From: Promicromonospora soli
GTDB lineage: Bacteria > Actinomycetota > Actinomycetes > Actinomycetales > Cellulomonadaceae
Reading direction: 5' to 3'
Assembly (NCBI RefSeq): GCF_014653785.1
Contig: NZ_BNAS01000002.1
Location: forward strand, 58,756-122,755
DNA length: 64,000 nt
This document shows positions 42,856 to 52,629 of the stretch, piece after piece (within the stretch, counting starts at the first letter, position 1; every line of letters starts with the position of its first letter). Below the pieces are notes generated by a model. The model saw only the letters and a program-made list of their open reading frames with translations. It did no database searches and was not told where the DNA came from. The translations under genes and the position numbers were made by a program.

Positions 42856-44289
42856 GTGACCTCATCGACCTCCAAGCGGGCCCGGCCCGCGTACCGCTGT
42901 ACCGAGTGCGGCTGGACCACCGTCAAGTGGGTCGGCCGCTGCGGCGAGTGCCAGGCGTGGGGCACCGTGACCGAGGACGGACCGGTGCAGTCCGGCCCAC
43001 GCACGGCCGCCGTATCCCCTGCGCGCGAGCCGGCCCGGCCCATCGCCGACATCGACGTGGAGTCGGCGCGCGCCAACCCGACCGGTATCGGCGAGTTCGA
43101 CCGGGTGCTCGGCGGCGGACTGGTCCCCGGGGCCGTGATCCTGCTCGCGGGCGAGCCGGGTGTGGGCAAGTCGACCCTGCTGCTCGCGGTCGCGAGCAAC
43201 GTGGCCGACGGCGCGCTGGGCCCCGACGGGTTCGAGTCGCCCCGCACCGTGCTGTACGTGACCGGTGAGGAGTCCGCCGGGCAGGTGCGGCTGCGGGCCG
43301 AGCGGATAGGGGCGCTGTCGCCGACGCTGCTGCTCGCCGCGGAGACCGACCTGGGGACCGTGCTCGGCCACCTCGAGGTGAACCAGCCGGACATGCTCAT
43401 CGTGGACTCGGTGCAGACCATCGCGTCCGGCCAGGTGGACGGCGCGCCGGGCGGCGTCTCGCAGGTGCGGGAGGTCGCCGCGGCGCTGATCGCGGTGGCC
43501 AAGGAGCGGCAGATCCCCACGATTCTCGTGGGGCACGTCACCAAGGACGGCTCGGTCGCCGGCCCCCGCACGCTCGAGCACCTGGTCGACGTGGTCTGCC
43601 AGTTCGAGGGCGACCGGCACTCCCGCCTCCGCATGATCCGCGCGGTGAAGAACCGGTACGGACCCACTGACGAGGTGGGCTGCTTCGACCTGTCGGAGGA
43701 CGGCATCGTCGGGCTGCCCGACCCGTCGGGCCTGTTCCTGTCGCACGCCGGCTCAGGAGTCGCCGGGTCGTGCATCACGGTGACGCTGGAGGGGCGGCGT
43801 CCGCTCGCCGTCGAGGTGCAGGGCCTCGTGGCGCCGAGCCCGCTGACCAACCCGCGCCGCGCGACCAGCGGCGTCGACTCCAGCCGGCTCGCGATGATCC
43901 TTGCGGTGCTGCAGCGGCACGGCGGGCTACGCCTGGCCGACCAGGACGTCTACGCCTCGACCGTGGGCGGCGCCCGGATCACCGAACCGGCGTCGGACCT
44001 TGCGGCCGCGCTCGCCCTCGTGTCCGCCCGCACGGGCAGGCCGCTGCCGGGGGCCACCGTCGCCATCGGCGAGGTGGGCCTGGCCGGAGACCTGCGCCCG
44101 GTCGCGGGCCTGGATCGCCGCCTCGGCGAGGCCGCGCGCCTGGGGTTCGCCCACGCAGTCGTGCCGCACGGGACAGGCGTCAAAGCGCCGGACGGGCTCC
44201 TGCTGGTCGAGGCGGCCCACATCCGCGACGCCGTGGAATGGGCCCAGTCCGCAGGCCATGGAGCCAACGGCGACACGGACGGCAGGTGA
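42856..44289 (+). CDS. radA: DNA repair protein RadA (Sms)
   Basis: This 477-residue ATPase helps branch migration and processing of recombination intermediates. It has a four-Cys zinc finger (CTECGWTTVKWVGRCGEC) at about residues 15-32, Walker A GEPGVGKST near 99, the RadA motif KNRYG near 264 and a C-terminal Lon-like domain. The GTG at 42856 is preferred, with GGTGG upstream. The frame remains open far upstream but that region includes tandem repeats and is antisense to another gene. It is followed 53 bases later by disA, a conserved pair. Confidence 0.95.
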   Translation: MTSSTSKRARPAYRCTECGWTTVKWVGRCGECQAWGTVTEDGPVQSGPRTAAVSPAREPARPIADIDVESARANPTGIGEFDRVLGGGLVPGAVILLAGEPGVGKSTLLLAVASNVADGALGPDGFESPRTVLYVTGEESAGQVRLRAERIGALSPTLLLAAETDLGTVLGHLEVNQPDMLIVDSVQTIASGQVDGAPGGVSQVREVAAALIAVAKERQIPTILVGHVTKDGSVAGPRTLEHLVDVVCQFEGDRHSRLRMIRAVKNRYGPTDEVGCFDLSEDGIVGLPDPSGLFLSHAGSGVAGSCITVTLEGRRPLAVEVQGLVAPSPLTNPRRATSGVDSSRLAMILAVLQRHGGLRLADQDVYASTVGGARITEPASDLAAALALVSARTGRPLPGATVAIGEVGLAGDLRPVAGLDRRLGEAARLGFAHAVVPHGTGVKAPDGLLLVEAAHIRDAVEWAQSAGHGANGDTDGR

Positions 44290-44342
44290 CCGGTTCGTGA
44301 AACGAACTGCTTATAACCCGGTGCGCAGCGTAGGATTTCTTC

Positions 44343-45425
44343 GTGGCCACGACCTCCTCGCATCCTGACGAGCTGCTCCGTGAGACCCTGGCCGCCGTGG
44401 CGCCCGGGACCGAACTCCGCGACGGGCTCGAACGCATCCTGCGTGGCCGTACCGGCGCGCTCATCGTGCTCGGCCTCGATCCGACCGTGGAACAGATCTG
44501 CTCCGGCGGTTTCTCCCTCGACGTCGACTTCTCGGCCACACGCTTGCGCGAGCTGTCCAAGATGGACGGCGCAGTGGTGCTCGACCGGCTCGCCACGCGC
44601 ATCCGGAAGGCCGCCGTGCAGCTGCTGCCCGACCCGACCATCGAGACCACCGAGTCGGGCACGCGCCACCGCACGGCCGAGCGCGTCGCCAAGCAGACCG
44701 GGTTCCCGATCATCTCGGTGAGCCAGTCGATGCGGATCGTCGCCCTCTACGTGGGCGGCCAGCGGCACGTGCTGGAGGACTCGGACACGATCCTCGGCCG
44801 CGCCAACCAGGCGCTCGCGACGCTCGAGCGCTACCGTGCCCGCCTCGACGAGGTGTCGGGCACGCTGTCCGCGCTGGAGATCGAGGACCTGGTCACGGTG
44901 CGGGACGTGTGCTCAGTGGTGCAGCGCCTCGAGATGGTCGGCCGCATCTCCGACGAGATCGCGGGCTACGTGATCGAGCTCGGTGTGGACGGCCGCCTGC
45001 TGGCGCTGCAGCTCGACGAGCTGATCGGCGACGTCGGCGCGGACCGCGAGTTCGTGATCCGCGACTACGTGCTGAACCGCAAGGACCGCACGCTCGCCGA
45101 CGTGCAGGCCGAGCTGTCGGCTCTCACGTCGCAGCAGCTGCTCGACATGAGCCAGATCGGCCGGATCCTCGACCTGCCCGGCGGCGGGGACGCGCTCGAC
45201 GCCGCCGTCGCGCCGCACGGCTACCGGCTCCTGTCCAAGGTGCCGCGGCTGCCGAACAGCACCATCGAGCAGCTCGTGGGGCACTTCAGCAGCCTGCAGA
45301 AGCTCCTCGCCGCGAGCGTGGACGACCTCATGTCGGTCGACGGCGTCGGCGAGCAGCGCGCCCGGACGATCCGCGAGGGCCTGTCCCGGCTGGCGGAGTC
45401 GAGCATCCTCGAGCGGTACGTCTGA
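44343..45425 (+). CDS. disA: DNA integrity scanning diadenylate cyclase DisA
   Basis: This 360-residue protein makes cyclic di-AMP from two ATP and slides along DNA. The cyclase motifs are Asp75-Gly76-Ala77 (KMDGAVV) and Arg108-His109-Arg110 ([10 protein letters not shown]), the same numbers as in Thermotoga DisA. A central helical spine and C-terminal helix-hairpin-helix domain ([22 protein letters not shown]) follow. It starts with GTG and lies next to radA, as in many Gram-positive bacteria. Confidence 0.96.
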   Translation: MATTSSHPDELLRETLAAVAPGTELRDGLERILRGRTGALIVLGLDPTVEQICSGGFSLDVDFSATRLRELSKMDGAVVLDRLATRIRKAAVQLLPDPTIETTESGTRHRTAERVAKQTGFPIISVSQSMRIVALYVGGQRHVLEDSDTILGRANQALATLERYRARLDEVSGTLSALEIEDLVTVRDVCSVVQRLEMVGRISDEIAGYVIELGVDGRLLALQLDELIGDVGADREFVIRDYVLNRKDRTLADVQAELSALTSQQLLDMSQIGRILDLPGGGDALDAAVAPHGYRLLSKVPRLPNSTIEQLVGHFSSLQKLLAASVDDLMSVDGVGEQRARTIREGLSRLAESSILERYV

Positions 45426-45446
45426 GACGCACCTGAACCGAGGAGG

Positions 45447-46304
45447 CTAGGGCGCCGGACGCCGAGCCGGTTGCACTGCGGCCGTCGGATCCGCGACCAA
45501 CGCGGCGTTCGACGACTGGTGCTCCGCACGAGCGCTCTCGCCTCGGGGCTTCTCGCTCGCGCCTGTGCTCGGGGCCGCACCCGGACCGTCGCTCGGGTCG
45601 GGCGAAGGGCTCGCGGACGGACTCCCGGACGGGCTTCCCGAAGGCGACGGTGACGGCGACCTCGTCGGCTCCGGCACCGTGTACGTCAGCCGGACCACGT
45701 CGCTGGACGCCCCGTCGACGTCGGCAAGCGTTACCTGTGCGGAGTACTCGCCCGCGGCCGGCTTGGGCTGGCCGGGCTCGCAGCCGGGCACCGACCGGGA
45801 GTCGGACCACCTGGCACTCGTGACGTCGACATCGCCGGGCCCCAGGAGCAGCAGCCGCTCCTCGTCCGGGTCGGCACAGTCCGCGGACGACCAGGCCCGC
45901 TCCGCCGTCGGCTCGCCCACCTCGCCCTGGTACAGGGTCACGGCCAGGCTGCGCCTGGGGGCGTCGACCAGGCACTGCACCGGGCCTTCGTTCCGTACAG
46001 AGACCGTGAACCGGACCGGCACGCCCGGTGTGACCGCCGTGCGGTCGGCGGCGAGCCCGATGTCGAGATCCTCGGGCGCGCACGGCGCTGCGGCGGCGTT
46101 CGGGTCCACCGGGTCCGGTGGACTCACCTTGTCCGACACGATCGGCGGGTCCGCAGCGGGCCACGTCACCGCCACTCCTATGCCGCCGAGCCCCAGCACG
46201 ACCAGCACCGCGATCGACCGGCCCAGCCGTCGCGGGCGCCCGGCGGGAGCGCGCTTCGCGACTCGACCCGGGGGCCGTCCGGCCCGCTCCGGCGCACTGA
46301 TCAC
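45447..46304 (-). CDS. Membrane-anchored protein with Ser/Pro-rich tail
   Basis: This 285-residue protein has an Arg-rich cytoplasmic start, one helix (SIAVLVVLGLGGIGVAVTW near 30-48) and an extracytoplasmic beta-rich domain of about 150 residues with four Cys (PCAPEDLDIGLAADRTAVTPG through LTYTVPEP). A repetitive PSPSPSGSPSG tail follows. The GTG at 46304 is chosen because AAGGGG lies eight bases upstream. The family is not recognised, though the fold suggests an Ig-like sandwich. It is convergent with disA and divergent from mutY. Confidence 0.75.
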   Translation of the reverse strand: MISAPERAGRPPGRVAKRAPAGRPRRLGRSIAVLVVLGLGGIGVAVTWPAADPPIVSDKVSPPDPVDPNAAAAPCAPEDLDIGLAADRTAVTPGVPVRFTVSVRNEGPVQCLVDAPRRSLAVTLYQGEVGEPTAERAWSSADCADPDEERLLLLGPGDVDVTSARWSDSRSVPGCEPGQPKPAAGEYSAQVTLADVDGASSDVVRLTYTVPEPTRSPSPSPSGSPSGSPSASPSPDPSDGPGAAPSTGASEKPRGESARAEHQSSNAALVADPTAAVQPARRPAP

Positions 46305-46396
46305 CTGCTCGACCCCTTCACTGAAAGCTGCCGCCCGAACCAGGCGCGATAAGTCCCGCGTGACGTGCGGTGACGCCAGCGGCACCAAAGTACGAC

Positions 46397-46417
46397 GCCG
46401 CACCGGGCCGGTGCGGC
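46397..46417. other. Short perfect palindrome in the mutY divergent gap
   Basis: GCCGCACCGG and CCGGTGCGGC flank a single G. It may be an operator or simply a GC-rich palindrome; nothing decides this. Confidence 0.35.
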
Positions 46418-46507
46418 AGCCGCGCCGCCGAATCGGTCACATGCCCTGCTTCACTTCACACCGCGCCGGCCTCGGTGGGGCACGGCGGTGCGGCAGGATG
46501 AGTTCCC

Positions 46508-47404
46508 GTGACAGCACGGGAGGCGACTCGACGCACCGAGGTGCGCTCCGGCGTCGTGCAGTGGTTCGACGGCGCCGCGCGCGACCTGCCCTGGCGCGCG
46601 CCGGACCGCACGCCGTGGGGCGTTCTCGTCAGCGAGGTCATGCTGCAGCAGACCCCGGTGGTGCGGGTCGAGCCCGCCTGGCGTGCGTGGCTGGAGCAGT
46701 GGCCCACACCCGCCGACCTGGCGCGGGCCCCGACCGCCGACGTGTTGCGCGCGTGGGGCCGCCTCGGCTACCCGCGCCGCGCGCTGCGCCTGCAGGAGTG
46801 CGCCAGGGCGATCGTCGAACTGCACGACGGCGTGGTGCCGCGCACCGAGCCAGAGCTGCGCGATCTGCCCGGCATCGGCGAGTACACGGCCGCGGCCGTG
46901 CTGGCGTTCGCGTACGGGAAGCGGTCGGTCGTGGTCGATACGAACGTGCGCCGGGTGCTGGCCCGGGCGGTCGGCGGGGCGGCGCTGCCGGCGCCGTCGT
47001 ACACGGCCGCCGAGCGCGCGCTGGCGACGGCTCTCGCCCCGGACGGCGACGTCGAGGCCGCCCGCTGGGCTGCGGCCTCGATGGAGCTGGGCGCGCTGGT
47101 CTGCACGGCGAAGGCACCGAAGTGCGGCGCGTGCCCCGTGGCCGGGCTGTGCGCGTGGCGCAGGGCCGGCTCACCCCCGGACGCCCACGCCGCCCGACGC
47201 CGGACCCAGGCCTGGGCGGGCACCGACCGGCAGGCCCGCGGACGGGTCATGGCGGAGCTCCGGCATGCCGCCGAGCCGGTGGACCGTGCCCTGCTGGTGA
47301 GCCTGTGGCACGACCCGCAGCAGCTCGACCGCGCGATAGCCGGCCTGGTCGAGGACGGCCTGGCCGAACAGGACGAGGCGAACCGCCTCCACCTGCCGAG
47401 GTAG
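46508..47404 (+). CDS. mutY: Adenine DNA glycosylase MutY
   Basis: This 298-residue glycosylase removes adenine mispaired with 8-oxoguanine. LPWRAPDRTPWGVLVSEVMLQQT, the HhH motif LPGIGEYTAAAVLAFAYG with catalytic Asp in VVDTNVRRVLAR, and an iron-sulfur cluster site (CTAKAPKCGACPVAGLC) are all present. It is shorter than E. coli MutY (350) because the C-terminal NUDIX-like 8-oxoG-sensing domain is reduced to about 70 residues, common in actinobacteria. It starts with GTG. Confidence 0.95.
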   Translation: MTAREATRRTEVRSGVVQWFDGAARDLPWRAPDRTPWGVLVSEVMLQQTPVVRVEPAWRAWLEQWPTPADLARAPTADVLRAWGRLGYPRRALRLQECARAIVELHDGVVPRTEPELRDLPGIGEYTAAAVLAFAYGKRSVVVDTNVRRVLARAVGGAALPAPSYTAAERALATALAPDGDVEAARWAAASMELGALVCTAKAPKCGACPVAGLCAWRRAGSPPDAHAARRRTQAWAGTDRQARGRVMAELRHAAEPVDRALLVSLWHDPQQLDRAIAGLVEDGLAEQDEANRLHLPR

Positions 47405-47407
47405 TGG

Positions 47408-47950
47408 TCAGAGCTCCAGCAGCATCCGCGAGTTGCCCAGGGTGTTGGGCTTCACCCGTGCCAGGTCGAGGAACTCGGCCACACCCTCGTCGTAGGAGCG
47501 CAGCAGCTCGGTGTACACCTCAGGGGTCACGGGCGTGCCGTCGATCTCCCGGAACCCGTGCGCGGCGAAGAAGTCCACCTCGAAGGTGAGGCAGAACACG
47601 CGGCGCAGCCCCAGCGTCCGCGCCCGCTCGACCAGCGCCTCGAGCAGCGCGTGCCCCACCCTGCGGCCGCGCCAGTCGCGGTGCACGGCGAGCGTGCGCA
47701 CCTCGGCGAGGTCGTCCCACATCACGTGGAGCGCCCCGCAGCCGACGGCGGTCCCGCCGGCCGAGCCCGCGGGATCGGCGGGATCGATGGCGACCAGGAA
47801 CTCCTGGACCGCCTCGTAGTACCCGACCATCTCGTACGGCCGGAGGATGCGCTCCTGGCTGAGCGGCTCGACCAGGTCACGAATGGTGCGCACGTCGGCG
47901 GGGAGCGCGGGTCGGATCACGGGCGCGACCGGCGCCTCGGATGTCGTCAC
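47408..47950 (-). CDS. argA: N-acetylglutamate synthase (GNAT, Rv2747 type)
   Basis: This 180-residue GNAT enzyme should acetylate glutamate in the first step of arginine synthesis. The acetyl-CoA site is VHRDWRGRRVGHALLEALV, followed by FCLTFEVDFFAAHGFREIDGTPV and the C-terminal DEGVAEFLDLARVKPNTLGNSRM, matching the short mycobacterial ArgA (Rv2747) rather than the long two-domain form. It is convergent with mutY with a 3-base gap and divergent from glpD. Confidence 0.88.
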   Translation of the reverse strand: MTTSEAPVAPVIRPALPADVRTIRDLVEPLSQERILRPYEMVGYYEAVQEFLVAIDPADPAGSAGGTAVGCGALHVMWDDLAEVRTLAVHRDWRGRRVGHALLEALVERARTLGLRRVFCLTFEVDFFAAHGFREIDGTPVTPEVYTELLRSYDEGVAEFLDLARVKPNTLGNSRMLLEL

Positions 47951-47991
47951 GGCGACACACTACGGCCGGGTGCCGATGCCGCGCCCCCGGC

Positions 47992-48026
47992 GCACATCAG
48001 ATGGGCACGTCAGACGGGCACATCAG
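47992..48026. repeat. Three direct repeats at 13-bp spacing upstream of glpD
   Basis: GCACRTCAG occurs at 47992, 48005 and 48018, exactly 13 bases apart, in the divergent argA-glpD gap. They could be regulator sites, but their spacing is not a whole number of helical turns. Confidence 0.4.
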
Positions 48027-48147
48027 GCGATCGCACGCGGCGAAACTGATGGCGAGTCAAGAACGTGAGGCGGGGAACCTTCAACCACACCCCCGCCCGC
48101 AGGGCAAAGGTCTTGCCAAGTCAGGGAATGCGTGGTGAGTTTGGCGC

Positions 48148-49893
48148 ATGGCATCCACACGCCTGACCGCAGAAGCGAGGACGCAAGCGCTGGCAGTGCT
48201 CGAGGCCAGCGTCAGCCCCTCCGCAGAGCTCGACGTACTGGTGATTGGAGGCGGCGTTACCGGCGCCGGTATCGCCCTGGACGCGGTCACGCGCGGGTTG
48301 TCGACCGCCGTCGTCGAGGCGCAGGACTGGGCGCAGGGCACCTCCAGCCGGAGCAGCAAGCTGGTCCACGGCGGTCTGCGCTACCTACAGATGCTCGACT
48401 TCGAGCTGGTACACGAGGCGCTCACCGAGCGCGACCTCCTCCTACGGGACCTCGCACCCCACCTGGTGCGGCCGGTCCCGTTCCTGTATCCGCTGGAGCA
48501 CCGGGTCTGGGAGCGCGCCTACGTCGGCGCCGGCATCGCTATGTACGACATCCTGGCGACGCTCACGCCCGGCCGCCGCCCCATGCCGTTCCACCGGCAC
48601 CTGAGCAAGAACCAGATGGAGGCCAAGTTCCCGGACCTGGCGCACGACGCCGCCGTCGGCGCCGTCCAGTACTGGGACGCGTCCGTCGACGACGCCCGCC
48701 TGGTCGCGACCCTCATCCGGACCGCCGCCAGCTACGGCGCGCACGCCGCGAGCCGCACCCAGGTGGTCAGCCTGACGCAGGGCGCCACGGGAGCGGTGAA
48801 CGGCGCGGTCCTGGTCGACCTGGAGACCGGCAAGGAGATCACCGTCCGGGCGCGGTCGGTCGTGAACGCGACCGGCGTGTGGACCGAGGAGACCGAGGCT
48901 CTGGCAGGTTCGGAGGGCGGGCTGCGTGTGCTCGCCAGCAAGGGCGTGCACCTCGTCGTCCCGCGCGAGCGCATCCGGGGCCACGCGGGGCTGATCCTGC
49001 AGACGGAGAAGTCGGTGCTGTTCGTCATCCCGTGGAGCCGGTACTGGATCATCGGGACCACCGACACGCCGTGGAGCCTCGACCCCACGCACCCCGTGGC
49101 CACCAGCACCGACATCGACTACGTCCTGGACCACGCCAACGCCGTGCTCGCGCACCCCCTGACGAGGGAAGACATCATCGGCACCTATGCGGGCCTGCGC
49201 CCGCTGCTCCAGCCGGGCACCAAGGCCGGCACGAGCAGCGCGAAGGTCAGCCGCGAGCACACCGTCGCCTCGCCGACGCCGGGCCTCACCGTCATCGCGG
49301 GTGGCAAGCTCACGACCTACCGGATCATGGCCAAGGACGCCGTCGATTTCGCGATCGGGCAGCGCTCCGCCGCGCTCCCGTCGATCACGCACCAGATCCC
49401 GCTCACGGGCGCCGTCGGGCTGCGCGCCGTACAGCGCCAGGCGCGCACGTGGGGCAAGCGGTACGGCTGGGCTCCCCCGCTGCTGGACCACCTGCTGCAC
49501 CGGTACGGTGCGAACCTCGCCGAGATCGTCGAGCTGTGCGACGCCGATCCCACGCTCGCCCAGCCGCTCGAGCACGCCGCCGCCTACCTGCGTGCCGAGG
49601 TGCACTACGCGGTGAGCCACGAGGGCGCCCTCCACCTGGAGGACGTGCTGGCGCACCGCACGCGGCTGGTCTACGAGGTCGCGGACCGCGGCACGGAGGC
49701 GGCCGAGGAGGTCGCCGCCGTCGTCGGCCCGCTGCTCGGCTGGGACGCATCGGACGCGGAGCGCGAGATCCGCGCATGGCAGTCGCGGATCGAGGCGGAA
49801 CGCCACGCCGAGGAAGCGCCGGACGACGAGGCCGCCGAGCGGGCCCGGCTCACCACCCAGGACGTGGCGGCCATGCAGCCGCTCCGAAACTAA
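48148..49893 (+). CDS. glpD: Glycerol-3-phosphate dehydrogenase
   Basis: This 581-residue FAD enzyme oxidises glycerol 3-phosphate to dihydroxyacetone phosphate and passes electrons to quinone. The FAD site is DVLVIGGGVTGAGIALDAVTRG, followed by SSKLVHGGLRYLQ; FVIPWSRYWIIGTTDTPW and AGGKLTTYRIMAKDAVDFA are typical. A GlpD C-terminal domain follows. It begins the glpD-glpF-glpK cluster for glycerol use; the gap to glpF is 131 bases, so glpFK may have its own promoter. Confidence 0.96.
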   Translation: MASTRLTAEARTQALAVLEASVSPSAELDVLVIGGGVTGAGIALDAVTRGLSTAVVEAQDWAQGTSSRSSKLVHGGLRYLQMLDFELVHEALTERDLLLRDLAPHLVRPVPFLYPLEHRVWERAYVGAGIAMYDILATLTPGRRPMPFHRHLSKNQMEAKFPDLAHDAAVGAVQYWDASVDDARLVATLIRTAASYGAHAASRTQVVSLTQGATGAVNGAVLVDLETGKEITVRARSVVNATGVWTEETEALAGSEGGLRVLASKGVHLVVPRERIRGHAGLILQTEKSVLFVIPWSRYWIIGTTDTPWSLDPTHPVATSTDIDYVLDHANAVLAHPLTREDIIGTYAGLRPLLQPGTKAGTSSAKVSREHTVASPTPGLTVIAGGKLTTYRIMAKDAVDFAIGQRSAALPSITHQIPLTGAVGLRAVQRQARTWGKRYGWAPPLLDHLLHRYGANLAEIVELCDADPTLAQPLEHAAAYLRAEVHYAVSHEGALHLEDVLAHRTRLVYEVADRGTEAAEEVAAVVGPLLGWDASDAEREIRAWQSRIEAERHAEEAPDDEAAERARLTTQDVAAMQPLRN

Positions 49894-50024
49894 CCCTCCG
49901 AAACCAACGCTCCGAGCCTAAAGGAAACCGCCAACCGAACTACCAGACCGCCGACGGGCCACCCACGAGCCGCCGGGTTCACCTCCGTACGCCGACAGAG
50001 TGGTCGGCAGAGAGCGAGTCAGCG

Positions 50025-50753
50025 ATGAACGCATTCACGGACATCATGGTGCCGGAGTTCCTCGGCACCATGATCCTGATCCTCGGCGGTGCCGGGGTCG
50101 TGGCCAACGCCATCCTTCCCCGGAACAAGGGCTTCGGCGGCGGCTGGCTGATGATCAACTTCGGGTGGGGTCTGGCGGTCTTCGCCGGCGTGTTCGTGTC
50201 GCTGAAGTCCGGCGCGCACATCAACCCGGCCGTAACGCTCGGCATCCTGTCCAGCGGGGCCGAGGAGTTCGCCGAAGGCGTCCCGGCCAACTTCGTCAAC
50301 ATGCTCCTCTACTGGGTCGCGCAGCTTCTCGGTGCCTTCGTGGGCGCCGTCCTCGCGTACCTGACGTACAAGCAGCACTTCGACCTGGAGGCCGAACCGG
50401 CCGTCAAGCTCGGCGTCTTCTCCACGGGCCCGGAGATCCGTTCGTACACGTGGAACTTCGTCACCGAGGTCATCGGCACGTTCTTCCTGGTCTTCGTCAT
50501 CCTGTCGTTCGGTAACTGGCCCGGAGACATGGGGCCTCTCGCCGCGGCGCTCCTCGTGCTCGGTATCGGCGCGAGCCTCGGTGGCCCCACGGGATACGCC
50601 ATCAACCCGGCCCGTGACTTCGGCCCCCGCATCGCCCACTTCCTCCTGCCCATCCCAGGCAAGGGATCGAGCGACTGGGGCTACTCATGGGTCCCGGTGG
50701 TCGGGCCGCTGGTCGGCGGCGCACTGGGCGGCCTGCTGGCCGCGGCCGTCTGA
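50025..50753 (+). CDS. glpF: Glycerol uptake facilitator (aquaglyceroporin)
   Basis: This 242-residue channel has six helices and two half helices with NPAVT near residue 66 and NPARD near 194; Asp after the second NPA is typical of glycerol channels. It lies between glpD and glpK, so glycerol entry is coupled to phosphorylation. The ATG at 50025 is preferred (GAGAGCGAG upstream); upstream reading frames overlap glpD. Confidence 0.94.
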   Translation: MNAFTDIMVPEFLGTMILILGGAGVVANAILPRNKGFGGGWLMINFGWGLAVFAGVFVSLKSGAHINPAVTLGILSSGAEEFAEGVPANFVNMLLYWVAQLLGAFVGAVLAYLTYKQHFDLEAEPAVKLGVFSTGPEIRSYTWNFVTEVIGTFFLVFVILSFGNWPGDMGPLAAALLVLGIGASLGGPTGYAINPARDFGPRIAHFLLPIPGKGSSDWGYSWVPVVGPLVGGALGGLLAAAV

Positions 50754-50795
50754 GCCGGCCCGATCCTCAACACACAGACAAGGGAGTCAACACCG

Positions 50796-52310
50796 ATGGC
50801 TGACTACGTACTCGCGATCGACCAGGGCACCACGAGCACCAGGGCGATCGTCTTCAACCACTCCGGGACCATCGTGTCCAGCGGCCAGATCGAGCACGAC
50901 CAGATCTTCCCGAGGGCCGGCTGGGTGGAGCACAAGCCAGAACAGATCTGGGACAACACCCGCGAGGTGGTCGGCCTCGCGCTGACCAGGGCGAACATCA
51001 ACTACACCGACCTCGCCGCCGTCGGCATCACCAACCAGCGCGAGACCACGGTGGTGTGGGACAAGACGACCGGCAAGCCGGTCTACAACGCGATCGTCTG
51101 GCAGGACACGCGCACGCAGGCGATCGTCGACGAGCTCGGCGGCTCCGAGGGCGCGGACAAGTACAAGGCGATCGTGGGCCTCCCGCTCGCCACCTACTTC
51201 TCAGGCCCCAAGGTGAAGTGGATCCTCGACAACGTCGAAGGGGCGCGGGAGAAGGCCGAGCGGGGCGACCTCCTGTTCGGCAACACGGACGCATGGGTGC
51301 TGTGGAACATGACCGGCGGCCCTGATGGCGGCGTGCACGTCACCGATGTCACCAACGCGTCCCGCACCATGCTCATGGACCTCGACACCCTGTCCTGGCG
51401 CGAGGACATCGCCGCGGACATGGGCATCCCGCTGTCGATGCTCCCCGAGATCCGCTCCTCGTCGGAGGTGTACGGAGAGGGGCGCACCAAGGGCATGGTG
51501 CCCGGCGTGCCCATCGCGGGCATCCTCGGCGACCAGCAGGCGGCGACGTTCGGCCAGGCGTGCTTCGAGGTCGGTACCGCGAAGAACACTTACGGCACCG
51601 GTAACTTCATGCTGCTCAACACGGGCACGGAGAAGGTGCCGTCCGAGCACGGCCTGCTCACCACCGTCTGCTACAAGATCGGCGACGCCGCCCCCATCTA
51701 CGCGCTCGAGGGTTCGATCGCCGTCACCGGGTCGCTGGTCCAGTGGCTCCGCGACAACCTGGGCCTGTTCACGGACTCGCCCGACGTCGAGTGGCTGGCC
51801 CGCAAGGTCGAGGACAACGGCGGCGCGTACTTCGTGCCCGCCTTCTCGGGGCTGTTCGCACCGTACTGGCGACCGGACGCCCGCGGCGCCCTCGTCGGCC
51901 TCACCCGGTTCGTCAACCGGAACCACATCGCGCGGGCCGCGCTGGAGGCGACGGCGTACCAGACCCGCGAGGTCATGGACGCCATGCGCGCCGACTCCGG
52001 TGTGGAGCTCACCGAGCTCAAGGTCGACGGCGGCATGATCTCCAACGAGCTGCTGATGCAGTTCCAGGCCGACCAGCTCGGTGTTCCCGTCGTCCGCCCC
52101 GTCGTCGCGGAGACCACTGCGCTCGGCGCCGCGTACGCGGCGGGCATCGCCGTCGGGTTCTGGAAGGGCGAGTCCGACGTCACCGCGAACTGGGCGGAGG
52201 ACCGACGGTGGGAGCCGGTCGCCGAGGAGGTCGAGCGGGAGCGGCTGTACCGGAGCTGGAAGAAGGCAGTGACCAAGACGTTCGACTGGGTCGACGAGGA
52301 CGTGCACTGA
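50796..52310 (+). CDS. glpK: Glycerol kinase
   Basis: This 504-residue FGGY kinase phosphorylates glycerol. It shows [19 protein letters not shown] at the N terminus, [31 protein letters not shown], the [11 protein letters not shown] loop and [13 protein letters not shown], with length equal to the family's. AAGGGAG lies upstream of the ATG. It follows glpF by 42 bases and is followed by a hairpin terminator. Confidence 0.97.
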   Translation: MADYVLAIDQGTTSTRAIVFNHSGTIVSSGQIEHDQIFPRAGWVEHKPEQIWDNTREVVGLALTRANINYTDLAAVGITNQRETTVVWDKTTGKPVYNAIVWQDTRTQAIVDELGGSEGADKYKAIVGLPLATYFSGPKVKWILDNVEGAREKAERGDLLFGNTDAWVLWNMTGGPDGGVHVTDVTNASRTMLMDLDTLSWREDIAADMGIPLSMLPEIRSSSEVYGEGRTKGMVPGVPIAGILGDQQAATFGQACFEVGTAKNTYGTGNFMLLNTGTEKVPSEHGLLTTVCYKIGDAAPIYALEGSIAVTGSLVQWLRDNLGLFTDSPDVEWLARKVEDNGGAYFVPAFSGLFAPYWRPDARGALVGLTRFVNRNHIARAALEATAYQTREVMDAMRADSGVELTELKVDGGMISNELLMQFQADQLGVPVVRPVVAETTALGAAYAAGIAVGFWKGESDVTANWAEDRRWEPVAEEVERERLYRSWKKAVTKTFDWVDEDVH

Positions 52311-52343
52311 CCTACCGCTGGCGCAAGGACGCCTCGCTGGTCG

Positions 52344-52383
52344 AGCTCCTTCGCTGGTCGTGGGTGCGACCAGCGACGGAGCT
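52344..52383. terminator. Hairpin after glpK, between convergent genes
   Basis: Arms at 52344-52360 and 52367-52383 pair over 17 bases with one mismatch around the loop TGGGTG. It lies 33 bases after glpK and just before the TetR fragment's stop, so it could serve both. The CTGGTCGAG core relates it to the hairpin at 8598. Confidence 0.7.
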
Positions 52384-52389
52384 ATGGGG

Positions 52390-52629
52390 CTAGGAAGCGC
52401 CTCGCCGTGTCAACCGCACCTCGGCCGTGCCGAGCTCCAGGATCGCGAGCAGGAGCGCCAGCTTGGTCGGGAAGTAGTGGAAGAACGTGCCCGACCCGAT
52501 GCCCGCCTGCCGGCAGATCGCAGCAGTCGTGGCGCCGTCGTACCCGTGCTCGGCGAAGACGGTGAGGGCGGCGTCGATGATGACGAGCCTGCGCGCCTCG
52601 TGGCGCGCAGGATCAACGGTCCGCGCCAC
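52390..52629 (-). pseudogene. Truncated TetR regulator (DNA-binding domain only)
   Basis: This frame encodes about 79 residues: a TetR N-terminal HTH with IIDAALTVFAEHGYDGATTAAICRQAGIGSGTFFHYFPTK, then LALLLAILELG and a stop after RRGAS. The ligand domain of about 120 residues is missing. No remainder follows past the stop; a hairpin and glpK come next. It overlaps the preceding small frame by 17 bases. It is probably a remnant, though a short DNA-binding protein cannot be excluded. Confidence 0.7.
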
